Below are positions 16,731 through 28,454 of a DNA stretch of 64,000 nucleotides, one piece after another. Source of the stretch: Spinactinospora alkalitolerans (GTDB lineage Bacteria > Actinomycetota > Actinomycetes > Streptosporangiales > Streptosporangiaceae); the NCBI RefSeq assembly GCF_013408795.1, contig NZ_JACCCC010000001.1, forward strand, positions 6,572,001 through 6,636,000, given 5' to 3'. The notes under the pieces were generated by a model. The model was given only the letters and a program-made list of their open reading frames with translations, did not search any database and was not told where the DNA came from. The position numbers were made by a program, and so were the translations under genes. How positions within the stretch are numbered: position 1 is the first letter of the stretch; every line of letters begins with the position of its first letter.

Positions 16731-17123
16731 ATGCGATTCCCACTGCTCCTGCTGCCGTGGCTGCTGCTCCTGCCGGTCACGCTCACCGTCCACCGGCCCG
16801 GTCGGCACGCCCGGGGCGTCCGGTCCGCCGCTCCGGCGTCCCCTTCCTCGGCGAAGGCGCGGCCCCGGCCCTACGTCCCGGCGCCCGTCCCGCGGATTCC
16901 GGACTACGCCGGGTTCGCCGCCGTGGCCGAGCGGCACGCCTCCCGCTGGGAGGTGACCTTCGCCGGTGATCCGCTGCCCTACCGCGCCCGCCACCGGGCC
17001 GACGGCCACCGGGTTGCCTGCGACGACCTGGAGGTCTTCGGGCTCGTGCTCGCAACCGGGGCGCGTCCGTCAGTGGTGCGGCCCTACGCCGCCGCCCGGG
17101 TCCGGACGGAGGCGGCGCGGTGA
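16731..17123 (+). CDS. Hypothetical small protein, paralogue of the 50804 gene
   Basis: A 130-residue protein starting MRFPLLLLPWLLLLPVTL, which could be a signal anchor, followed by an Arg/Pro/Ala-rich region and a conserved C-terminal half (FAAVAERHASRWEVTFAGDP, PYRARHRADG, VVRPYAAAR). The C-terminal half aligns with the protein at 50804-51247 (RHRHRW, PYQAHHRARTG, YVRPY). ATG 16731 is preferred over an upstream ATG because of GAGGAG and because the paralogue starts equivalently. It overlaps the next gene by GTGA. Function unknown; both copies lie divergent to a DNA-binding regulator. Confidence 0.65.
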   Translation: MRFPLLLLPWLLLLPVTLTVHRPGRHARGVRSAAPASPSSAKARPRPYVPAPVPRIPDYAGFAAVAERHASRWEVTFAGDPLPYRARHRADGHRVACDDLEVFGLVLATGARPSVVRPYAAARVRTEAAR

Positions 17124-17602
17124 ACCCCGTCCGCGTCGCCCGGGGCGTGTGGATCCACCCCGGCCCCGGCGAGGCCGCCGAGACGCGCGGCGGCGAACCG
17201 GTGCACCACCTCGTCACCACCTCCGAGACGCCCGGTCGGGGGTTCCTGCTCGGCCGCGTCGGCCGCCGCAGCGCAGCGGAGTCCGCGAGCGGCCGCCCGC
17301 GCTGGTACGGCGCGGTTCCCGGCCGGACCGGACCCGACCACGCCACGATGCGCGACGCGGCGGGCTGGGTCGCCGACGACGGCACGCTGGAGCGGCTGAA
17401 CCGCGAGTACCCGAACTGGCGCGTCTGGCGCTCCCGCGACGACCGGGGCCGGTCGGCCGCCTGGGTCGCCACCAACCGGACGCCGGGCTCGCCGTGGGCG
17501 CCGACGCTGCACGGCGACGACGCGGGGCTGCTGGAGGCCCAGCTCCAGGACCCGCCGCCCGCCTACGGGCGGCCGTTGGCGCCGCTCAAGCCCGGCGAGT
17601 AG
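17120..17602 (+). CDS. Hypothetical protein
   Basis: A 160-residue soluble protein with no signal peptide. Its GTG start overlaps the TGA of the preceding gene, so the pair is translationally coupled. The region near residues 93-117 (LNREYPNWRVWRSRDDRGRS) resembles short actinobacterial proteins of unknown function often found beside HTH regulators. No catalytic motif is evident. Confidence 0.6.
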   Translation: MNPVRVARGVWIHPGPGEAAETRGGEPVHHLVTTSETPGRGFLLGRVGRRSAAESASGRPRWYGAVPGRTGPDHATMRDAAGWVADDGTLERLNREYPNWRVWRSRDDRGRSAAWVATNRTPGSPWAPTLHGDDAGLLEAQLQDPPPAYGRPLAPLKPGE

Positions 17603-17699
17603 GGGCCGCCGCGCGGCCGGACCGCCCACCGGTCGCGCGGTGCCGCCCGGCAACGTGTCCGTGCGGGTCTTGGAGGGGCGTGGCCGGGGGTGTGGGTGA

Positions 17700-17793
17700 T
17701 GCGGCGGTCGGGATGCGGCTTTGTGCGTGCCGCCGACGCTGCGCGCACTGCGACAGCCGACCCCCTGTGCGAACGCGATCGTCGAACATCGGT
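17700..17793 (-). repeat. Intergenic repeat R1, copy D (shorter)
   Basis: Minus-orientation R1 copy of about 95 bp, reading GATGTTCGACGATCGCGTTC, GGGGGTCGGCTGTCGCAGTG, CGCGCAGCG and a GGCGGCACGCAC block on the minus strand. The distal part present in copies A and B is not recognisable. The remainder of 17603-18016 contains nothing else I can identify. Confidence 0.7.
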
Positions 17794-18016
17794 CGCGGAC
17801 GCCGGGGTCAGGCGTCGGCGCCGTGCGGCGAGCCGGGGACGCCGGGCTCGTCGGTCCGGTCGGCCTCGCCGACGCCGCTGTCGGCCAGCCACTCCTCCCA
17901 CGGGCGCACCCGGACCCGTCCGGGGCCGTTCGGCACCGCCCGATCGGCGAGAATGGAGGCCCGTCCCGGAGCGCGGCGGGAAGTCGTGCTCACCCTGCGG
18001 CAGGAGACCACCCACG

Positions 18017-18853
18017 TTGTCCCGGAAGCACCAGACCCCCTCCACCGGCGGAGGCGGGCTCGATCTGCAAGCCGACTGCGCGAACTGCTTCGGGCTGTGC
18101 TGCGTCGCCCTGCCCTTCGCCGCCTCGGCCGATTTCGCGGTCGACAAGGACGCCGGGCAGCCGTGTTCGAACCTGCAGGCCGACTTCGGTTGCGGCATCC
18201 ACGCGCACCTCCGCGAGCGGGGCTTTCCCGGCTGCGCCGTCTTCGACTGCTTCGGCGCGGGGCAGAAGGTCTCCCAGGTCACCTTCGGCGGGCGGGACTG
18301 GCGGCGGGCGCCCGACACCGCAGGGCCGATGTTCCAGGTGTTTCCCGTCATGCGGCAGCTCCACGAGCTGCTCTGGTACCTGAGCGAAGCCCTGGAGCTG
18401 CCGCGGGCCCGCCCCGTCCACGGCGACCTCCGCCGCGCGCTGGACGACGTCGACCGCCTCACCCGCGGCAGCGCCGAAGCACTCGCGGAGCTGGACGTGG
18501 CGGCGCTGCGGCACGACGTCAACGCCCTGCTGCTGCGCACCAGCGAACTGGTGCGGGCGGGCGTCCCTGGCCGCGGGAAGAAGAACCGCAGGGGAGCCGA
18601 CCTCATCGGGGCCCGGCTCAGGGGCGCCGACCTGCGGGGCGCCAACCTCCGCGGGGCCTACCTCATCGCGGCCGACCTCAGCGGCGCCGACCTGAGGGAA
18701 GCCGACCTGATCGGGGTGGACTTCCGTGACGCCGACCTGAGCGGCGCCGATCTGACCGGGAGCATCTTCCTCACCCAGTCCCAGCTCAACGCGGCCAAGG
18801 GCGACGCGGCCACCGGACTGCCCCCGACCCTCACCCGCCCCGCGCACTGGTAG
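18017..18853 (+). CDS. Pentapeptide-repeat protein with N-terminal cysteine cluster
   Basis: A 278-residue protein with two parts. Residues 18-80 hold a cysteine cluster, C-x2-C-x3-CC (CANCFGLCC), followed by four more cysteines (QPC, FGCG, FPGCAVFDC), which suggests a metal or iron-sulfur site like that of YkgJ-type domains. Residues 195-255 form tandem A(D/N)LxG pentapeptide repeats (GADLRGANLRGAYL and following), expected to fold as a right-handed quadrilateral beta-helix. TTG 18017 is the most plausible start, with AGGAG about 10 bases upstream, but the frame is open further up. Function unknown. Confidence 0.78.
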   Translation: MSRKHQTPSTGGGGLDLQADCANCFGLCCVALPFAASADFAVDKDAGQPCSNLQADFGCGIHAHLRERGFPGCAVFDCFGAGQKVSQVTFGGRDWRRAPDTAGPMFQVFPVMRQLHELLWYLSEALELPRARPVHGDLRRALDDVDRLTRGSAEALAELDVAALRHDVNALLLRTSELVRAGVPGRGKKNRRGADLIGARLRGADLRGANLRGAYLIAADLSGADLREADLIGVDFRDADLSGADLTGSIFLTQSQLNAAKGDAATGLPPTLTRPAHW

Positions 18854-18892
18854 CCCCCCGCGCATGATGGATGCCGGAACGAGTGGCGCCCC

Positions 18893-18978
18893 GAAACCTA
18901 CTGAGGTTTTCCTGGTCGCGTGGGGGTGGTGGTCGGCGGCCGAGGTGTGCTGTGCGGCCGTGTGGTCGGCCGGGTGAC
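18893..18978 (+). repeat. Intergenic repeat R2, copy a
   Basis: About 85 bp just after the pentapeptide gene, matching 55274-55352 almost base for base (shared core TGGGGGTGGTGGTCGGCGGC and onwards). Rest of 18979-19310 shows nothing recognisable. Confidence 0.75.
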
Positions 18979-19312
18979 GGGTTCCGTCCAAGGCCGCCCG
19001 CCGCCCGGACACTCCGGCCGTCGACCACACCACCCGACTTCCGCAGACCTCGGCAGGGACTCCGGCCCCGCGCGATTCAGCGGTCCACCGGTCTGATCTG
19101 AGCCCGTTGTGACCCGATTCACGAATTCCGTGCCGTCCGACCCCGGGAGCGGCCGGTGGCACCGCGGGCGCGCCCCGCTGCCGTGGCCCTGTTTATGGCG
19201 TTCTGACCTGGGATGACGACGCCGATACGGGAGGCTCCGGACCGCCGTCGGCGCGTCGGCGGCGGAGGCCGCCCGCGGGCCGCCCCGAAGCGGGATTCCC
19301 CTGATCCGCCAC

Positions 19313-19342
19313 TTGAAAGACGTTCACGCACCTCACTATCGT
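19313..19342 (+). promoter_or_regulatory. Candidate promoter of the peptide-ABC operon
   Basis: TTGAAA (19313-19318) and TATCGT (19337-19342) separated by 18 bases, upstream of the operator dyad and 78 bp before the first gene. The spacing fits a housekeeping sigma promoter; prediction only. Confidence 0.4.
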
Positions 19343-19357
19343 TCCGTCGTCGAACTC

Positions 19358-19377
19358 AATCGTTCATCTGAACGATT
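19358..19377. promoter_or_regulatory. TetR-type operator dyad
   Basis: Perfect 9-bp inverted repeat AATCGTTCA-TC-TGAACGATT, about 15-35 bases after the candidate -10. Size and geometry are typical of TetR-family sites, and the operon it precedes ends with a TetR gene, so feedback control is likely. Confidence 0.6.
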
Positions 19378-19419
19378 AACTGCACCGACCGCTCGAAGCC
19401 ACGCGAGTGAGGGAGACGC

Positions 19420-21021
19420 ATGTCGGATACGAGGGGTCAGGGACCCGGGCACGCGGGGCCGCCGCGGCGATCAGTCCTGCTCGGCGGCCTCGGAGCGCTG
19501 GGCGCGGCCTTCCTGGCCACGGGCTGCTCCCAGCAGGGCGGCGCCGCGACCGCGATCTCCTCCACCGCGGCCACGGGAACGCCGGCCCCCGGCGGGCTGC
19601 TGCGGATCGCCCGGCCGCCCGCCTCCCAGGCCGAGACCCTCGACCCGGCGAGCTCCCTGTCGGCCTACGAGTACCTGGGCGCCCTCTACAGCCGCCTGGT
19701 CCGCGTCGGTCCCGACGGCGAAGTCGCCCCGGATCTGGCCACCGAATGGGACTCCTCCCCCGACGGCACGACATGGACGTTCCGGCTGCGCGAGGACGTG
19801 ACCTTCCACGACGGGCGGCCGTTCTCCTCCGCCGACGCCGCCTACACCGTGCGCAGACTGGTGGATCCCGAGGTCGCCTCACCCCAGGCGGGCGTCCTGG
19901 GACCCCTGCTGGACCCCGGCAGCGTCGAAGCGCCCGATGAGCGCACGCTCGTCATCGAGCTGTCGTCCCCCAACTTCGAGTTCCCCAGCCTTCTCACCGG
20001 CTACAACTGCTACGTCATCCCCGAGGGCAGCGGCGGCTCCATCGGCCGCGGCGGCGTGGGGACCGGTCCGTTCCGCCTGGAGTCGTTCGCCCCGGCCGGC
20101 CGCGGCCGGCTGACGGCCTTCCCCGAGCACTGGGAGGGCCGCCCCGTCCTCGACGCCATCGAGTTCTATTCGGTGGCCGACGTCCAGGCGCGCACCAACG
20201 CCCTGCTCGCCGGCCAGGTGGACCTGCTCTCCCAGACCAACCTCGACTTCGCCACCGCACGCGTCATCAGCGCCTCCTCCCGCGCCACCATCGCCAGGTC
20301 CACCAACGCCCAGTGGTACGTGCTGCCGATGCTGTGTACGCAGGAGCCGTTCACCGATCCCAGGGTGCGCCAGGCGATGAAGCTCGCCTACGACCCCACG
20401 GCCGTGCTCAAGACGGCCCTGCAGGGCACCGGCGTGGAAGGGCACGACAATCCGGTTCCCCCGAACGACCCTTCCTGGACCGACTACAGCGTCGACCGCG
20501 ACCCCGAGAGGGCGCGCGCCCTGCTCAAGGAGGCCGGTCGCGAGGATCTCAGGATCGACCTGCACACCTCCAGCTACGACCCCGTGTTCACCCCGATGGC
20601 ACTGGCCTACAAGGAGTCCGCCGCCGAAGCCGGTATCACCGTCGACGTGCGGACGGCCTCGGCCGATTCCTACTACACCCGGATCTGGATGAAGAAGCCG
20701 CTGTGCGCGACGTACTGGTACACGGGCAGGCCGGTGGACCAGATGCTCAACCAGATCTTCCGCAGCGGGTCGAGCTACAACGAGACCGCCTGGTCCGACG
20801 AGGGGTTCGACGCGCTGCTGGACGACGCGCGGCGGACCCGGGACACCGGCCGACGCCGCACCCTCTACCAGGACGCCCAACGCCACATCGTGGACAACGG
20901 CGGCGCGATGACGCCGATGTTCGCCGACCGCCTGGTCGGGATCTCCCGCGACGTCCTCAACTACCGGGAGACCGGTTTCGAATTCGACTACCTCAACATC
21001 GGATTGCGGGCGCAGTCATGA
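19420..21021 (+). CDS. Family 5 extracellular solute-binding lipoprotein (dipeptide/oligopeptide ABC type)
   Basis: A 533-residue substrate-binding protein. The N-terminus has a twin-arginine-like stretch (PPRRSVLLGG) and a lipobox (ATGC), then the SBP family 5 core: LDPASSLSAYEYLGALYSRL, a TFRLREDVTFHDGRPF motif near residue 125, and GTGPFRLESF near residue 208. It would deliver a peptide-like or opine-like ligand to the permeases that follow. ATG 19420 has GAGGGAG upstream. Its stop overlaps the next start (ATGA). It heads a six-gene operon with 4- to 5-base overlaps throughout. Confidence 0.92.
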   Translation: MSDTRGQGPGHAGPPRRSVLLGGLGALGAAFLATGCSQQGGAATAISSTAATGTPAPGGLLRIARPPASQAETLDPASSLSAYEYLGALYSRLVRVGPDGEVAPDLATEWDSSPDGTTWTFRLREDVTFHDGRPFSSADAAYTVRRLVDPEVASPQAGVLGPLLDPGSVEAPDERTLVIELSSPNFEFPSLLTGYNCYVIPEGSGGSIGRGGVGTGPFRLESFAPAGRGRLTAFPEHWEGRPVLDAIEFYSVADVQARTNALLAGQVDLLSQTNLDFATARVISASSRATIARSTNAQWYVLPMLCTQEPFTDPRVRQAMKLAYDPTAVLKTALQGTGVEGHDNPVPPNDPSWTDYSVDRDPERARALLKEAGREDLRIDLHTSSYDPVFTPMALAYKESAAEAGITVDVRTASADSYYTRIWMKKPLCATYWYTGRPVDQMLNQIFRSGSSYNETAWSDEGFDALLDDARRTRDTGRRRTLYQDAQRHIVDNGGAMTPMFADRLVGISRDVLNYRETGFEFDYLNIGLRAQS

Positions 21022-21977
21022 TCGCCTTCATCGGCCGTCGGCTGCTGTCGGCGACCACCACCATCGCCCTCTCCGCCGTCCTCGTCTTCCTCGCCGTCCA
21101 GGCCCTGCCCGGTGACGTCGCCACCCAGGTCCTCGGCCAGGACGCCACCCCCGAGGCGGTCGCCGCTCTGCGCGCCCAACTCGATCTCGACCAGCCCGCC
21201 GCACAGCGCTTCCTGGCCTGGGTGGGCAACGCCCTGCAGGGCGACTTCGGCACGTCGCTGACCTCCGGCGAGTCGGTGTCGGCCCAAGTGGGGCTGCACC
21301 TGCGCAACACGCTGCTCATCGCCGTGGTCACCGTGTTCACCGCGATCACCGCCTCCATCGTTCTGGGGGTCGTGGCCGGCCTGTACCGCGACCGCTGGCC
21401 CGACCTGCTCATCTCCGGGGTGAGCCTGATCGGCATGAGCGTGCCCGAGTTCGTCGTCGCCACGCTGCTGGTGCTCCTGCTGTCCATCACCGTTCCGGTC
21501 CTGCCCGCGGTGGTCCTCGACGAGGCCGGCGCGCCCATGACCGACCTGCTCCCCGCCGTCTGGCTGCCCGCGATGGCGCTGGCGGTGGTGATGACCGCCT
21601 ACATCGTCCGCATGGCGCGCACGAGCGTCATCGACGTCATGGCCGGCGAGTTCGTCACGACCGCGCGGCTGAAGGGGCTCGGCACCTGGCGGATCGTCAC
21701 GCGCCACGCGCTGCCCAGCGCCCTCCTGCCCACCCTGAACGTCATCGCGATGAACATCGCCTGGCTCGTCAGCGGGGTCGTCGTGGTGGAGAACGTCTTC
21801 AACTACCCCGGGATCGGACAGTTGATGCTGGAGGCCGTCTACAGCCGCGACCTGCCGGTGCTCCAGGCGATCGCGGTGCTGAGCGCGCTGATCTACGTCG
21901 TGTGCAACCTCGCGGCCGACCTGGGCGCGATGGCGCTCAACCCGAGGCTGCGCACCCGGGAAAGGAGCACGTCTTGA
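21018..21977 (+). CDS. ABC transporter permease, DppB type
   Basis: A 319-residue permease with six predicted membrane segments and the DppB-family N-terminal helix (MIAFIGRRLLSATTTIAL). The EAA loop contacting the ATPase is visible near residue 215 (TTARLKGLGTWRIVTRHALP), followed by NVFNYPGIGQLMLEAV near the end. It pairs with the DppC-type permease downstream. ATGA overlap with the binding-protein gene and TTGA overlap with the next gene indicate coupled translation. Confidence 0.92.
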   Translation: MIAFIGRRLLSATTTIALSAVLVFLAVQALPGDVATQVLGQDATPEAVAALRAQLDLDQPAAQRFLAWVGNALQGDFGTSLTSGESVSAQVGLHLRNTLLIAVVTVFTAITASIVLGVVAGLYRDRWPDLLISGVSLIGMSVPEFVVATLLVLLLSITVPVLPAVVLDEAGAPMTDLLPAVWLPAMALAVVMTAYIVRMARTSVIDVMAGEFVTTARLKGLGTWRIVTRHALPSALLPTLNVIAMNIAWLVSGVVVVENVFNYPGIGQLMLEAVYSRDLPVLQAIAVLSALIYVVCNLAADLGAMALNPRLRTRERSTS

Positions 21978-22854
21978 CCACGCCGAAGGAGACCGGGCCG
22001 CATCGGTCCGGGGCGATGCGGCGGACCCTGCGCGCGGCGCGCTCCTCGCGCTCGGCGACGGCCGGCCTGGCCCTGATCGCGCTGCACCTGCTGGTCGCGC
22101 TGCTGGCCCCGCTGCTCACCCCCTACTCGCCGGTCCACAACGACGCCTCCGCCGCCCTGCTCGGCCCCGGCTGGGAGCACTGGGCCGGCACCGACCAGTA
22201 CGGGCGCGACGTGCTGTCCCGGACGCTGCACGGCGGACGGTACGCGCTCACCGTCTCCTTCGCCGCGACGGTCTGCGCCGTCGGCCTGGGCACGGTGCTC
22301 GGGTGCGTGGTCGCGCTGCGCGGGGGTCGGCTGGACGGCGTCGTGATGCGCCTGCTCGACGCGGTGCTGGCCATCCCGCCGATCCTCGCGCTGCTGGTCG
22401 TGGTGTCGGTGCTGGGGGCCGGCGCGGCGGTGATCGTGCTCGCGGTGACCGTCATCTACGCCCCGCAGGTCACCCGCGTGGTGCGGGCGGCGGCGCAGGG
22501 AGTCGTCCCCGCCGACTACGTCACCGCCGCGCGGGCGCGGGGCGAGCGCACCCGGTCGATCCTCCTGCGCGAGGTGCTGCCCAACATCGCCGACGTGGTG
22601 TGCGTGGAGTTCGCCATGCGGACCTCCTGGGTCGTGCTGCTCATCAGCTCGCTGTCGTTCCTGGGGTTCGGCGCGAACCCGCCCAGCCCGGACTGGGGGC
22701 TGATGGTGTCGGAGAACCGCACGGCGATCACCGTGGCGCCGATGGCGACGCTGGCCCCCATCGCCGCCCTGGCCACACTGGTGATCGGTCTGAATCTGGC
22801 CGCCGACGGGCTCGCCAAGGCCTGGGGCGTCGACCGCGTGAAGGAGGTGGCCTG

Positions 22855-22855
<1 letters not shown>
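21974..22855 (+). CDS. ABC transporter permease, DppC type
   Basis: A 293-residue permease, second subunit of the importer. A TTG start at 21974 is chosen because AAAGGAG lies 6 bases upstream and the codon overlaps the preceding TGA (TTGA). Features are a cytoplasmic N-terminus, the DppC-type GTDQYGRDVLSRTLHGGRYA motif near residue 75 and an EAA loop (VTAARARGERTRSILLREVLP) near residue 185, followed by FLGFGANPPSPDWGLM. TGATG overlap joins it to the ATPase gene. Confidence 0.92.
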
Positions 22856-24662
<1,807 letters not shown>

Positions 24663-24666
<4 letters not shown>

Positions 24667-26687
24667 GGTACCGGGAGGAGTTCGACCGGGAGGTGCGCGT
24701 CGAGGAGACGTGGATACCGGTGCGGGACGGGACACGGCTGCACGCGCGGATCTGGCGGCCGGTCGACGCCGACCGCGACCCCGTCCCCGCGCTGCTGGAA
24801 TACCTGCCCTACCGCAAGGGCGACTGGACCGCCCCGCGCGACTCCCAGCGGCACGCCTGGTACGCCGGCCACGGCTACGCATCGGTGCGGGTGGACATCC
24901 GCGGCAGCGGCGACTCCGAAGGGGTGATGCACGACGAGTACGCCCCCCAGGAGCTCGACGACGCCGTTGCGGTGATCGAATGGCTGGCGGCGCGGGACTG
25001 GTGCACCGGCGGGGTCGGCATGTTCGGCATCTCCTGGGGAGGGTTCAACTCCCTGCAGGTCGCGGCGCTGCGGCCGGAACCGCTCAAGGCGATCGTGACC
25101 GTCTGCTCGACCGACGACCGCTACGACAACGACGTGCACTACACCGGTGGCGCCGTGCTCGGCATCGACATGGCCGCCTGGTCGGGGACCATGCTGGCCT
25201 TCACCGCGCGCCCACCGGACCCTCGGGTCACCGGGGAGGACTGGCTGCCGATGTGGCGCAAACGGCTGGGGGAGATCGAGCCGTTCCTGCACACCTGGCT
25301 GGCCCACCAGGAGCGTGACGACTACTGGCGGCACGGCAGCGTCTGCGAGGACTACGACTCGATCCGGGCCGCGGTCCTGGCGGTCGGCGGCTGGGCCGAC
25401 CCCTACCGCGACACCGTGCTGCGCCTGGTGGAACACCTGCCCGGCCCCGTGCGCGGCCTCATCGGGCCGTGGGCGCACCAGTACCCCGACATCGAGCGGC
25501 CCCCCGGCCCCGCCATCGGCTTCCTGCAGGAGACGCTGCGCTGGTGGGACCACTGGCTGAAGGACGCCGACAACGGGGCGATGGACGTCCCGCTACTGCG
25601 CTCCTACATCCAGGAGCCCGTACCGCCGCGCACCCACTACGCCGAGCGCCCCGGGCGCTGGGTCGGCGACGACGCCTGGCCCGCGCGGTCGGTGACGTGG
25701 CGCGACCGCGCGCTCGACGGCGCACTGCGGCCGCACGCCGCCGCCGACGACGGCACGGTCACCGTGGCGAGCCCGCAGCACACCGGCGTCGACGCCGGGC
25801 GCTTCTTCCCGTTCGGCAACGCCACCGACCTGCCTCCCGACCAGCGCGAGGACGACGGCCGGTCCGCCTGCTTCGACTCCGCGCCCCTGGAGGAGCGGGT
25901 GGAGGTCCTCGGGCGGCCCCGCGTCCGGCTGCGGATGGACTGCGACGTGCCGCGCGCCAACGTGGTCGTGCGCCTGTGCGACGTGGCCCCCGACGGCGCC
26001 TCCACCCTGGTCGCGCGCGGTGTGCTCAACCTCGCGGGCAGGAACGGCCGGGACCGCCGCGAGCCGTGGGAGCCCGGCCGCCCCGAGGAGGTGGCGGTCG
26101 AGCTGTCCGGCACCGGCTACGCCTTCCCGCCGGGGCACCGGATCCGCGTGGCGGTCTCCACCGCCTACTGGCCGTGGGTCTGGCCGCACGGAGAACCCGC
26201 GCGCCTGACCCTGTGGGCCGCGCGGAGTGCGCTCGCGCTTCCCGAACGCGATCCCGCCGCCGACGCCGGCCGCGCCCCCGTCGTCTTCGAAGCCCCCGAG
26301 CAGGCCCGGCCGATCCCCGTGACCGTGGCCGAAGGCGAACGCCGCCCGGAGAGGAGGGTGAGCCACGACGTGGAGAGGGGAGAGTGGACCCTGGAGGTCG
26401 ACCCCAACTACGGCGGCTCCCGCACCTTTCCCGACGGGCTGGAGTACACCGAGCAGGCCCTGGAGACCTACCGGATCCGCAGCGGCGACCCCTTGAGCGC
26501 CGTGGCAGACTCGCAGTGGCACATCCGGTTGCGGCGGGAGGGGTGGGAGACGTCCGTGCGGACGAGGACCGAACTGCGGGCCACCGCGGACGCCTTCATC
26601 GTCCGCAGCGACCTGACCGCCTGCTCCGGCGACGAGGTGGTCGCGCAGCGGGAGTGGGAGCGCGAGATCCCCAGGACCGCCGGATGA
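24663..26687 (+). CDS. CocE/NonD family serine hydrolase
   Basis: A 674-residue alpha/beta hydrolase of the X-Pro dipeptidyl-peptidase (S15)/cocaine esterase/glutaryl-acylase type. The nucleophile motif GISWGG is near residue 122; the acid is likely in VGGWADPYRD near residue 243 and the histidine in GPWAHQYP near residue 270. The C-terminal half (from about residue 350) is the jelly-roll domain of this family, with FPPGHRIRVAVSTAYWPWVWP. No signal peptide is present, so it acts on the imported compound in the cytoplasm, possibly cleaving an ester or acyl-amide. Its GTG start overlaps the ATPase stop. Confidence 0.9.
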
Positions 26688-27343
26688 GCGAGGAGAGCCC
26701 CAAGAGCGCGGGAACGCGGGCGCGCCGGCCCAGGCGGGCCGTCGCCCCGGAGTCGCGCACCCGCCAGCCCACCGAGGTCCGGCGGCGCCTGGTGCTGGAG
26801 GCGGCGCTCCCACTGATCGCGGCCAAGGGCGTCAACGACGTCGGGGTGCGCGACATCGCCTCGGCCGCCGGGGTGTCGGTGGGGACGGTGACCTACCACT
26901 TCAGCGGGGTCCGCGAGATCCTCTCCGAGGCCATGGTGCTGGAGATCGAGCGCTACTACGCCCCGCTGACCTCCGCCATGCGCGAGACGCCGAGCCCGGC
27001 GGACGGACTGCGCATGCTCATCGACGCGCTGTTCACCGAGGACACCGAGCGCCACTGGCGGCTGTGGTTCGACTACTGGGCCGCGGGCAACCGGGACGAG
27101 GAGTTCGCCCGGCGGCAGTCGGAACGCTACCTCGACTGGTCGGAGGAGCTCCGGTCGCTCATCATGCGGGGACGCGACGCCGGAGAGTTCGAGTGCGACG
27201 ACGCCGACGAGACGGCGGTGCGGTTCGTCGCCCTGGTGGACGGCCTGGCCCTGCGCTGGATACGCGGGGCCCCGCCGCTGAACGCCGAGGCCGCCCGATG
27301 CCATCTGCACCGCTTCCTCGCCAGCGAACTGCGGCCCCGGTGA
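26684..27343 (+). CDS. TetR family transcriptional regulator
   Basis: A 219-residue regulator: an Arg/Pro-rich N-terminal extension, then the TetR HTH (IASAAGVSVGTVTYHFSGV) near residues 60-80 and a helical ligand domain that resembles the TetR_C_6 group (RHWRLWFDYWAAGNRD). It is the last gene of the importer-hydrolase operon and overlaps it by ATGA, so it is made with the operon and can repress it through the dyad at 19358-19377. Confidence 0.9.
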   Translation: MSEESPKSAGTRARRPRRAVAPESRTRQPTEVRRRLVLEAALPLIAAKGVNDVGVRDIASAAGVSVGTVTYHFSGVREILSEAMVLEIERYYAPLTSAMRETPSPADGLRMLIDALFTEDTERHWRLWFDYWAAGNRDEEFARRQSERYLDWSEELRSLIMRGRDAGEFECDDADETAVRFVALVDGLALRWIRGAPPLNAEAARCHLHRFLASELRPR

Positions 27344-27384
27344 CGGCGTCCCCGCGCCCCGCCCCGGCTCCGGTCACCGGCGCG

Positions 27385-28227
27385 TCAGGGCTTGCGGGCG
27401 AGTCCGCCGATCTCCCAGATGGGTTCCTCCGGAACGTCGGGGTCGTCGGTGCGCCAGGTCCGGATGTCGACGAATCCCGGTGAAACGGGTTCGAGCCCGT
27501 GCCGTTCGATGTAGGCGACGGCCTCTTCCGGGCGCCGGACGCGGCCCCAGCGGCCGTGGGTGGCCTGCAGCACGGTGCCGGTGAGCTGCTCGGCGGCCTC
27601 GGCGTCGGTGGAGACGATGTGGGAGTAGGCGACGTAGGAGCCGGAGGGGAGCGCGTCGACCACCTGCCCGATGAGGCCGCCGGGGTCGGGTTCGTCCTTG
27701 AGGCAGTGGGTCAGGGCGATGAGGAGCACGCCGACGGGCCGGGAGAAGTCGATCAGCCGTCGGGTGTCGGGGCTGTCGGTGACGGCCTTGGGATCGAGGA
27801 TGTCGGCGGTGGTGACGGTGGTGTTGGCGTTGTCGGCGAGGATCGCGCGGCCGTGCGCCAGGACGACGGGGTCGTTGTCCACGTAGACCACGCGGGCGTC
27901 GGGGTTGGCGCGCTGGGCGATCTGGTGGGTGTTCTCCGCCGTGGGGAGCCCCGACCCGATGTCGAGGAACTGGTCGATGCCCATCTCCGTGCTCATGCAG
28001 GTGACGACCCGTGCCAGCCACGCCCGGTTGTCGTGGGCGATCGGGCGGAGTTGCGGGGCGACTTCGAGAAAGGCGCGGCCGGCCTGCCGGTCGGCCTCGA
28101 AGTTGTCCTTCCCGTGCAGCATCCAGTCGTAGATTCGCGCCGTGGTGGGGGTGGACACGTCGATGTCGGCGAATCTGGGCTGTGTCGTCCGAGGGAATTC
28201 GCGCTGGTCCTCGCCGTCATGCGCCAT
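27385..28227 (-). CDS. SAV2177-family (DUF574) SAM-dependent methyltransferase
   Basis: A 280-residue actinobacterial methyltransferase. The N-terminal motif STPTTARIYDWMLHGKDNFE is diagnostic of the family; the SAM-binding region reads QFLDIGSGLPTAENTHQIAQ followed by VVYVDNDPVV near residue 100. ATG 28227 has GAAGAGG about 8 bases upstream; the frame stays open upstream but without a start signal. The substrate of this family is not established. Converges on the TetR gene. Confidence 0.9.
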   Translation of the reverse strand: MAHDGEDQREFPRTTQPRFADIDVSTPTTARIYDWMLHGKDNFEADRQAGRAFLEVAPQLRPIAHDNRAWLARVVTCMSTEMGIDQFLDIGSGLPTAENTHQIAQRANPDARVVYVDNDPVVLAHGRAILADNANTTVTTADILDPKAVTDSPDTRRLIDFSRPVGVLLIALTHCLKDEPDPGGLIGQVVDALPSGSYVAYSHIVSTDAEAAEQLTGTVLQATHGRWGRVRRPEEAVAYIERHGLEPVSPGFVDIRTWRTDDPDVPEEPIWEIGGLARKP

Positions 28228-28454
28228 ATAGCAGCCTCTTCCGTACCTCAGGGGGGCAATCGAATCGTATAGCAGGCTGATGCCCGGACAACCGGAAAAG
28301 AGGCCGTTTCCACAAGAGTGGACCGGCCTCGATGCGCGGACCCGCCGCGAGGTGACGCCGGCGTCCCCGCATGACCGAAGGGCGAAAGCGGGCCGCGAAG
28401 CGGCGACCACGTGAGCTACCTTCTCAGGCGAAGGGATCCGAGGATCCCTCACCG

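Noticed and set aside
28370-28454. Possible extra tRNA just before the split tRNA-Ser
   Set aside because: Hairpin-like segments are present, but there is no TTCAAATC-type T arm or pairing acceptor stem.
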